Below the pieces are notes generated by a model that made no database searches, was not told where the DNA came from, and saw only the letters and a program-made list of their open reading frames with translations. Below, one piece after another: positions 30,811 to 36,016 of a stretch of 36,016 nucleotides of DNA. Location of the stretch: IMG/VR virus record IMGVR_UViG_3300009093_000088, positions 1 to 36,016 of that record; one strand, given 5' to 3'. Positions within the stretch are counted from its first letter, which is position 1. The number at the start of each line of letters is the position of its first letter. The position numbers and the translations under genes are program-made. Source of the DNA: a virus.

Positions 30811-30990
30811 ATGAAAAATGTTCTAACTGGACATAAGAAAATTAGGTACAGAAAGAGGTTATTGCTGAATATACCTGACGAAATCCATATGACGATCGTC
30901 CATATGGCAGATCATAAGGGTATTACAATAACCAAATATGTATTACAGGCTGTAGCGGAGCAGATACTAAAGGACAAGATGTATGAATAA
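30811..30990 (+). CDS. Arc/CopG-like ribbon-helix-helix protein
   Basis: A 59-residue protein started at ATG 30811, with AAGGGAG upstream. The open frame back to 30757 includes the promoter, so I do not use it. KKIRYRKRLLLNIPDEIHMT is the DNA-reading strand and turn. IVHMADHKGITITKYVLQAV is the second helix pair. Size and pattern fit a dimeric Arc-type repressor, probably acting on the palindrome just upstream. Confidence 0.65.
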   Translation: MKNVLTGHKKIRYRKRLLLNIPDEIHMTIVHMADHKGITITKYVLQAVAEQILKDKMYE

Positions 30991-31087
30991 AATTACGCGT
31001 TGTGTTACTTGTAGCATAGGAACAAATGGAACTGACTATTGCTACTTATGTTATTGCAAGAGGAGGGAATACAAGAAAAACAGCTAG
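30983..31087 (+). CDS. 34-residue zinc-ribbon peptide
   Basis: MNKITRCVTCSIGTNGTDYC followed by YLCYCKRREYKKNS. C7/C10 and C20/C23 form two CxxC knuckles, and the tail is basic. It overlaps the stop of the preceding gene by eight bases and has AAGGA eight bases upstream. It could bind nucleic acid together with the repressor. Too short for confident family assignment. Confidence 0.5.
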   Translation: MNKITRCVTCSIGTNGTDYCYLCYCKRREYKKNS

Positions 31088-31146
31088 CCACATCCATAAT
31101 GATTAATTAATTACACTCTATATTTCGAATTTATTAAGGATAACTT

Positions 31147-31452
31147 ATGAATCACACTCATGTAGCCCTAATGGCCATTCTTGTATCTTTTTCTCCCCTC
31201 ATCGCATCTGAAAGCAACGGTAAAATTAGCACTTCCCTTGCGGCATTACAAGCGGGTGGTTCAACAGCTGGTATTGTTGCGGGTGAACCAACAGTGACAT
31301 CGATTCTTATTGGAAAAGGAATGATTATTGCCAAGGGAGCAGGAACAGTTCTTCTTTTTTCTCCTTTTGGTGCAGCGGCAGGAGCAGCAGCCCTTGTGTA
31401 CTATTCCTCTCGAAACTGGAAACCAATCACAGAAACTAAAGAAAATAACTAA
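31147..31452 (+). CDS. Exported or membrane protein of the accessory cassette
   Basis: A 101-residue protein with a signal peptide (MNHTHVALMAILVSFSPLIA, cleavage near SES). The mature part is dominated by small hydrophobic residues (IIAKGAGTVLLFSPFGAAAG, then AAALVYYSSRNW), which suggests one membrane-inserting hairpin. Ribosome site AAGGATAACTT. The neighbouring gene has the same type, so the pair may act at the envelope. Possible roles are superinfection exclusion or lysis. Neither is shown. Confidence 0.55.
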   Translation: MNHTHVALMAILVSFSPLIASESNGKISTSLAALQAGGSTAGIVAGEPTVTSILIGKGMIIAKGAGTVLLFSPFGAAAGAAALVYYSSRNWKPITETKENN

Positions 31453-31460
31453 GGATCACT

Positions 31461-32012
31461 GTGTTTAAACAACTTACTATCGCACTAGTGTGCGCATCAT
31501 CGCTAGCAGTAGCCTGTGAAAACGAAGAGAAGAAAGACACTCTTTTGCACAAGCAACAAAGTTTCTTCCGAAGACCAAGATGTAACGGTTACGAAACGCA
31601 TAAAGGCCCTATCTTAGGATGGATTGCGTATCATGTAACTAAAGCGGTGTGTTATGGCGTAGCAGGAGCATTCGTCAATAAAGCTGCCAAAACTGTTATA
31701 AGTGGTGCATCTTCTACAGGAGTGGTACCACAACCCATTATAGATACAGCAGTAGCGGCAGCATCAACATCTGCTACTTTTGGATTTGTTGTTCCCACCG
31801 GCATGGTAGAAAGAGGCGGCGTTGTTGTTAACACGTTCGTAGAATCTTATGGAGTCACCAATCCAGCATTCCATGAGGCTATGTGTAATGCGGGAGCTGT
31901 TGGATCTGCGGCGCTCGTAGGGCAAACAGGATCGGTAGCGGGAGCATGTTCAGCCATAGAATCAGCTGCATTAGCCGCTAAAGCAATAGGCGACTCACTT
32001 CCTACATGGTAA
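31461..32012 (+). CDS. Exported Ala/Gly/Val-rich protein
   Basis: A 183-residue protein with a GTG start at 31461 after AAGGATCACT. The signal peptide MFKQLTIALVCASSLAVAC ends at a Cys, a weak lipobox (LAVAC, with Ala at -3 where Leu is preferred). Then comes a charged part (NEEKKDTLLHKQQSFFRRPR) and a long, mostly apolar region with repeated small residues (GAVGSAALVGQTGSVAGACS). It may insert in a membrane from the outside. No family is recognised. Confidence 0.55.
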   Translation: MFKQLTIALVCASSLAVACENEEKKDTLLHKQQSFFRRPRCNGYETHKGPILGWIAYHVTKAVCYGVAGAFVNKAAKTVISGASSTGVVPQPIIDTAVAAASTSATFGFVVPTGMVERGGVVVNTFVESYGVTNPAFHEAMCNAGAVGSAALVGQTGSVAGACSAIESAALAAKAIGDSLPTW

Positions 32013-32022
32013 GGAATCAGTA

Positions 32023-32244
32023 ATGGAAGCACCGTATGGATATGAAAAAGTAGTCAATAAGCTCTTTTCTGTTATAGGCGCATATAGCGTGGGAAGATAT
32101 GGATTCCAAGCAATCGCGTATTATTTCCAGTGCGAAACGCCGCAGCGAGAGATCTTAGATACGTTGTTCATATACGATTTATGTCTAATCGCGATAGGGA
32201 TGTTCATAGTAGGAGCGTACTATAAACAGTATCTAAAGCCGTAA
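32023..32244 (+). CDS. Small two-helix membrane protein (holin-like topology)
   Basis: A 73-residue protein with two hydrophobic segments, about residues 12-33 (LFSVIGAYSVGRYGFQAIAY) and 46-66 (FIYDLCLIAIGMFIVGAYY), separated by QCETPQREI. Size and topology suit a small holin, but many phage membrane proteins look alike. It follows two exported proteins with short gaps, which makes an envelope-active cassette likely. Confidence 0.5.
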   Translation: MEAPYGYEKVVNKLFSVIGAYSVGRYGFQAIAYYFQCETPQREILDTLFIYDLCLIAIGMFIVGAYYKQYLKP

Positions 32245-32274
32245 ATGGTTGAACACTGCTTTACTTTGAGGAAC

Positions 32275-32296
32275 GGAGGGCTTTCTAGGGCCCTCC
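32275..32296 (+). terminator. GC-rich hairpin after the membrane-protein gene
   Basis: GGAGGGC (32275-32281) pairs with GCCCTCC (32290-32296), with an eight-base loop. The tail (TCCTCTAAACC) is poor in T, so termination may be partial and the next two small genes may be read through. Confidence 0.5.
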
Positions 32297-32321
32297 TCCT
32301 CTAAACCAAAAGGATAATGAG

Positions 32322-32516
32322 TTGGAATCAAGAATACATGAATATCAACTTCAAATACTAGAGCGAGAGACAGAGAGATATCCTGACATCGTTCCTATAG
32401 CACTAAAGAAAATTAGGGCTAAAACGGTTGTAGAGGTTTCTCGGGAAAGATTCCCACGGTTCATGAGAGAAATGAATAGAGAAAAATTAAAGAAGTACGT
32501 AACAAATAAGGGATAA
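32322..32516 (+). CDS. Small basic helical protein
   Basis: A 64-residue protein with a TTG start at 32322, which has AAAGGA at good distance. The ATG at 32317 is too close and in another frame. ESRIHEYQLQILERETERYP and SRERFPRFMREMNREKLKKY are charged helices. Function unknown. Confidence 0.45.
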   Translation: MESRIHEYQLQILERETERYPDIVPIALKKIRAKTVVEVSRERFPRFMREMNREKLKKYVTNKG

Positions 32517-32517
32517 T

Positions 32518-32676
32518 ATGGAAAGTGAAAAACGCTATATAGAAATGCCAAAGTGGATACAAAAAGAGATAGATCTTTATAACAGTCGTGGACCTTTTAT
32601 GAAGGCGATAACAAGAGCATCGCTTGTATATCTTGTTATCCTCCTTCTTTCACATATTCGAATTATTGGCCTATAA
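32518..32676 (+). CDS. 52-residue membrane-anchored peptide
   Basis: MESEKRYIEMPKWIQKEIDL, then YNSRGPFMKAITRA and a hydrophobic C-terminal segment (SLVYLVILLLSHIRIIGL). A cytoplasmic amphipathic helix with one tail anchor is likely. It starts two bases after the stop before it. Its 3' end overlaps the convergent ejection-protein gene by 14 bases. It may be a small lysis regulator, but this is speculation. Confidence 0.45.
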   Translation: MESEKRYIEMPKWIQKEIDLYNSRGPFMKAITRASLVYLVILLLSHIRIIGL

Positions 32677-33904
32677 ATCTCTTCGCTACTTTATCCACTT
32701 CATCAGATATCCTGTCTTTGACTTGCTGTTCTACGTCGAACGGAGGGATTCCTCTATTCTCTCTAATGATATCTCGCGCAGCCTTCGATTCAATCTCCGC
32801 CAATTCATTAAGAGATCTGAGATTCTCTATAACCTTCTTCTTGCCCGCGTCAGTTTGCATTAAAGTAGGCAAAGTTTGCATAAAGACTCGAAGATCTGCG
32901 TCTGTCAAACGTGGACCAAAGAACTGTTTAGCGTTTTTAACAAAATCAGCCGAGAGCTTTTCAAACTCTTCCACATCAGGACTTCCTGCTCTGATGATGG
33001 ATTTAGCGGCCCCAGCGAGTGGTGAACTTAATGCGCCAGCTAAACCTCCAAGACCAGCCCCTATTGCTGTCCCAACTCCAGGAAACAATGCTGTCCCGAG
33101 TACAGCTCCAGCCCCAGCAATTGCTAAAGGAGCTTCTTCTATTTTAGTTAAAAACGACCATAGGCCTGCATTAGGAAGTTTTCCTTTTTCTATGAGCTTA
33201 ACCATTCTATTTAGTCTTAAATCGCTTTCCTTGGCAGCCTTTTCCTGATTCTTAAGAGTTTCTACGTACTGTTTAGTTTCTTTTAATGTAGAAAGCTTTT
33301 CTTGAGAGGCAAGCTGTCTTTCCTTAAGAGCCAACTTATGTCTTTCTCTCTTTTCCTGAGGAGAAGTGAAAATATCTTCCACAAGTTTTGCTTGGTCTTG
33401 AGCTGAGCGCTGTTGTTTGCCAGAAGCTTGGGATGCTGGTGGATACAATGGATTCTGCTGACCAACTTGAGATTGCTGTTGTAGTGGAGCTTTGGATAAA
33501 GCTTGTTGGATTAAAGGATTAACTTGGTTTGGATTGGACAGGAAATCAGCAGCTGATAAACCTTGGAGAGATCCAACTCCTGATTGTGATGGCATTTGTT
33601 GAGATTGCTGTCCTTGTTGACCTCCCAATTGCATTAAAGCACCAAGATTTTGCAATGGATATTTACGTTCTTCTGGGCTGAGAGCCGCTAAGAACTGAGC
33701 AATTTGGGGAGTAACTCCTGGTAATTGTTGAAAAGCATTAGCTGTTTGTTGGGCCTGTTGTCTTTGTGCAAATTGATTTAGTTTCATATTGGCAAGATTC
33801 TGGAGTGCTCCTCCAAACCCCTCACCAACACCTGAAAGTCCTTGACCCAAGCTTTGACCCAGGACATCTCCTAGACCACGATATTCATTTATTATTTGTG
33901 CCAT
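32663..33904 (-). CDS. Ejection (internal virion) protein-like
   Basis: A 413-residue protein. The N-terminus (LGQSLGQGLSGVGEGFGGAL) is Gly-rich, followed by a long Gln-rich part and a charged coiled coil (about 180-235). A hydrophobic Gly/Ala segment comes next (APLAIAGAGAVLGTALFPGV, GTAIGAGLGGLAGALSSPLA) and then a helical C-terminus. This membrane-penetrating pattern is typical of proteins that leave the head with the DNA and form a channel in the envelope (compare P22 gp16/gp20). The role is inferred from composition and position with 33914-34534. Confidence 0.6.
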   Translation of the reverse strand: MAQIINEYRGLGDVLGQSLGQGLSGVGEGFGGALQNLANMKLNQFAQRQQAQQTANAFQQLPGVTPQIAQFLAALSPEERKYPLQNLGALMQLGGQQGQQSQQMPSQSGVGSLQGLSAADFLSNPNQVNPLIQQALSKAPLQQQSQVGQQNPLYPPASQASGKQQRSAQDQAKLVEDIFTSPQEKRERHKLALKERQLASQEKLSTLKETKQYVETLKNQEKAAKESDLRLNRMVKLIEKGKLPNAGLWSFLTKIEEAPLAIAGAGAVLGTALFPGVGTAIGAGLGGLAGALSSPLAGAAKSIIRAGSPDVEEFEKLSADFVKNAKQFFGPRLTDADLRVFMQTLPTLMQTDAGKKKVIENLRSLNELAEIESKAARDIIRENRGIPPFDVEQQVKDRISDEVDKVAKRFIGQ

Positions 33905-33913
33905 TTGTTTCCC

Positions 33914-34534
33914 CTAAAATCCTATGCCATAAGCAGCGCCAAGACCTTTACCTGCAGCATTAAGTCCTGCGCCTATATTGTTAGCTATATGACCAAATAA
34001 TCCGCCGGTAGCAGGTAGATATTGCGTTTCAAACTGAGGTTGGAATGCAAACCGCAAGAGATTCAAGAGGTAGTTCTGGTCCAATTGTTGTTGATTCTGT
34101 CCAAACTGAGCGCCCATACCGGCCAATGTGCTTTCTAAACCTGCACCTGCTTGCCCTAGAGCTCCTTGGAAAGCAGATGAATTCTGTCCGCCACCAAGAG
34201 CAGTGAACCTCTCTGCTAATCCTGGAATAGTTTGAGAAGCGAACTGCTCGCGCGCATTCTGGGCAATAGGAGCAAATGCATTCTGATATTGCTGAGGGCC
34301 ACCCATTCCCTGAGAAAGCATTTGCATGAGGTTTTGAATCGTTAAGCCTTGCAGTTGCTGCTGTGGACCTGTTTGGGTTGGCAGGAATTGAGGCTGACCG
34401 GGTTTTCCAGCGAAAAACTGTTTAATCTTGGTGCCGGTTGACCTATTTTGTTGCGGATTCATCATTGCAAACTGTTGCTGTGGGCTCATTCCCATGCCTT
34501 GATTCATCTGCATTGGCTGAAAATTCTTTGCCAT
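33914..34534 (-). CDS. Gln/Gly-rich internal virion protein
   Basis: A 206-residue protein with a Met/Gln-rich start (MQMNQGMGMSPQQQFAMMNP). A middle with LAERFTALGGGQNSSAFQGA, LGQAGAGLESTLAGMG follows, and the C-terminus is Gly/Ala-rich (IANNIGAGLNAAGKGLGAAY). Such low-complexity, amphipathic proteins pair with ejection proteins in P22-like phages. It precedes the 413-residue protein by nine bases. Confidence 0.6.
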   Translation of the reverse strand: MAKNFQPMQMNQGMGMSPQQQFAMMNPQQNRSTGTKIKQFFAGKPGQPQFLPTQTGPQQQLQGLTIQNLMQMLSQGMGGPQQYQNAFAPIAQNAREQFASQTIPGLAERFTALGGGQNSSAFQGALGQAGAGLESTLAGMGAQFGQNQQQLDQNYLLNLLRFAFQPQFETQYLPATGGLFGHIANNIGAGLNAAGKGLGAAYGIGF

Positions 34535-34578
34535 AACTCTCTCCCTTTAGTCCGACGTAGCCGTGAGGCGTAGACGGA

Positions 34579-35133
34579 TCATATTTGTATATATTCCAGT
34601 ACTACGTAGCATATGGTAAACGCACTTCTATCCACTCCGACAGTTATATTAACGTTGATAGCATCTACGCTCAACTCTATATTATTCGCGAGAACAGGCG
34701 ACGCATAGGGGATTGGAATATAGTTGAGACCAACAGGATCCGTTGCAGTTGCGTATATTCTTACGAATGAAGTCGCAGCGGTGCAGACTATATTATGTGG
34801 AACTGAGGTAGTTCCAGCTGCTGGAAGAGCACCAAAGTTTATGACGGTCCTATATACAAGTCGATATTCCGGAGTATTCGCAGTTCCGGAGTTGAAGTTA
34901 GGCTGCGGGAAGTACTGCTCAGATGTAATGAACTCACGCGCATTATCATAGATGCCGGTCTCTTTTGTATTGACGGCCAAGTTAATACGGTTCACGATTA
35001 AAGCAAGACGAACGATAAGCTCTTTGAACTGATCGCTGCCGGGATTAGCAGTCGACAGTTCCTGGATAACCTGCCAGATCTCCGTGGTGGGTACATATTC
35101 ACCTAGATACTGCAGGATATTATCTGCTGCCAT
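34579..35133 (-). CDS. Tail structural protein
   Basis: A 184-residue protein. Residues 1-85 are helical (MAADNILQYLGEYVPTTEIW; LIVRLALIVNRINLAVNTKE). The second half is beta (YRLVYRTVINFGALPAAGTT, SVPHNIVCTAATSFVRIYAT), as in small fibre/baseplate adapters whose second domain reads SVPHNI. The ATG overlaps the stop of the preceding gene. It lies between the propeller C-terminus and the ejection proteins, so a tail-attached role is likely. Confidence 0.6.
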   Translation of the reverse strand: MAADNILQYLGEYVPTTEIWQVIQELSTANPGSDQFKELIVRLALIVNRINLAVNTKETGIYDNAREFITSEQYFPQPNFNSGTANTPEYRLVYRTVINFGALPAAGTTSVPHNIVCTAATSFVRIYATATDPVGLNYIPIPYASPVLANNIELSVDAINVNITVGVDRSAFTICYVVLEYIQI

Positions 35134-35423
35134 TACATATCCTTCTGTTCATTATCCAATTGTTCGTAATACTTCTTAGCAAGTCGATTATCGATATGTT
35201 TCAGTATCCAACGTGGTGGTTCATAGTTCTGATTGATGATTACTCCTGTATAGGTATCAGATTGTGGTTCGTAGGTAACGCTACACAGCAGATGGCCACT
35301 TAGACTGGAGGAAACTATACCAGCTCGGGTAGTAGAGACTGAAGGACGGGGAGATCTGTTTTTATTGCCGGCGAAGATTGTACACATTACCCCTGCGGCA
35401 AAAACTAACCAAAACATTTTCAT
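35133..35423 (-). CDS. Small exported or membrane-anchored protein in the tail cluster
   Basis: A 96-residue protein. MKMFWLVFAAGVMCTIFAGN is a signal peptide or anchor. The rest is polar (LLCSVTYEPQSDTYTGVIIN; WILKHIDNRLAKKYYEQLDN). A spanin-like envelope protein or a virion protein is possible. Neither pattern is clear. Nine bases after the propeller gene, coupled to the following gene. Confidence 0.5.
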   Translation of the reverse strand: MKMFWLVFAAGVMCTIFAGNKNRSPRPSVSTTRAGIVSSSLSGHLLCSVTYEPQSDTYTGVIINQNYEPPRWILKHIDNRLAKKYYEQLDNEQKDM

Positions 35424-35432
35424 ATCCCCCCT

Positions 35433-36016
35433 TTATTGCAGCCTATCGCTTGATTTATTAGTAAACAGAACCATTCCGTCTAATTCAAAATCAGAAAATG
35501 CAATTGTAAGGGTGGTGATTTGGGTTGGATTTAAGTAGAGCAAGATTTGGATGCATTCGCCGGTGGTTTGGAAATATATTGGGTGCCAGAGGCGATCTTG
35601 GAACTGCTCTAATGGATAGAATGTCACGGAGTATGGATGAGTTTCTAGAACGCCGGTTCCCATATTTGCGCCGGTCCCTGTTGAACCTCCTGCATTTAAC
35701 ATGGAAACATGAGATGCTGAAGGGAAATAATCCACAGTTATTTCACCTGCTGATGTCTTCTCTACACCAAAATCTATCTTTTGCAGGAATACGTTACGTC
35801 CTTGATCAAGGTATGGATTCCACTGCTTAGAGAGAATATTGATGTTGGACACTCGCGATACAGTACCGCCACCAGTATAGGTTCCCGTCAATGTGGCCGA
35901 TGGAATTATGAATTGATTTATCGGATCAACTCCTAATGCAAACACTGGGAATATTTTGTCAGGGTAGAGCGTTGCAGGAGTACTGACAAGCGTAACTCCT
36001 TGGAAGTTTTCCAGAA
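35433..36016 (-). CDS. Tail propeller protein, C-terminal part (cut by right edge)
   Basis: The frame is open from the right edge (top codon 36012-36014) to the stop at 35433, 193 residues, with no ribosome site at the internal ATG 35945. It begins LENFQGVTLVSTPATLYPDK, continues WNPYLDQGRNVFLQKIDFGV and SAGEITVDYFPSAS, a C-terminal domain that I associate with large phage propeller/stabilisation proteins. Its partner is very probably the N-terminal piece at 1-1722. Joining the two window ends directly shifts the frame, so some bases are missing between them. Confidence 0.65.
   Translation of the reverse strand, partial: LENFQGVTLVSTPATLYPDKIFPVFALGVDPINQFIIPSATLTGTYTGGGTVSRVSNINILSKQWNPYLDQGRNVFLQKIDFGVEKTSAGEITVDYFPSASHVSMLNAGGSTGTGANMGTGVLETHPYSVTFYPLEQFQDRLWHPIYFQTTGECIQILLYLNPTQITTLTIAFSDFELDGMVLFTNKSSDRLQ

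Noticed and set aside
32718-33248. 176-codon plus-strand frame
   Set aside because: Antisense to the ejection-like gene, whose hydrophobic Gly/Ala segment produces the Pro/Ala-rich shadow.

Overview
The window reads as an almost complete genome of a tailed, probably podovirus-like, double-stranded DNA phage. It carries a P22-type portal, a large terminase subunit, a scaffold, an N4-gp56-type major capsid protein, tail adaptor and beta-propeller proteins, ejection-like proteins and several tail fibres, and no chromosomal housekeeping gene. The left edge cuts a minus-strand gene that has a start but no stop (1-1722). The right edge cuts a minus-strand gene that has a stop but no start (35433-36016). 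The two pieces look like the front and back of one tail protein, so the molecule is probably circular or circularly permuted, with a short piece missing at the break. Strong AGGAG-type ribosome sites show a bacterial host. Several proteins have export signals. The host itself cannot be named from the sequence.

Layout. Minus strand, read from high to low coordinate: a replication/packaging block at 20.2-15.5 kb (winged-helix protein, RusA resolvase, putative small terminase, HNH protein, TerL); a head block at 14.4-1.7 kb (portal, small basic proteins, a secreted glutamic peptidase, scaffold, split major capsid gene, capsid/tail proteins, adaptor, fibre tip, tail propeller); a fibre block at 30.7-24.3 kb; and a virion block at 36-32.7 kb (propeller C-terminus, ejection-like proteins). 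Plus strand: an early-type operon at 21.6-24.2 kb (ribbon-helix-helix regulator, Erf annealing protein, small proteins) and an accessory cassette at 30.8-32.7 kb (second ribbon-helix-helix protein, zinc ribbon, exported and membrane proteins). The divergent gap 21335-21614 holds an array of operator-like inverted repeats and a good promoter and is probably the main transcription switch.

The most striking feature is the major capsid gene. It is in three pieces separated by two group I introns (6872-7329 and 6302-6676). In each intron the predicted P1 helix, with the required U.G pair, places the splice site exactly between codons. P7 covaries, P8 is present, and both introns have a GNRA-capped hairpin near the 3' end and a terminal G. 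Splicing gives a continuous 316-residue capsid protein. Three homing-type HNH genes are scattered over the genome. One starts beside the capsid gene, and another has its ribosome site locked in a perfect 12-bp hairpin.

Other notable points are a phage-encoded secreted eqolisin (G1) peptidase with its Gln/Glu dyad intact, the lack of any recognisable endolysin, and three places where a small ORF sits between two copies of the same start-codon or gene-junction sequence. There is no integrase, DNA polymerase or tRNA that I can see.
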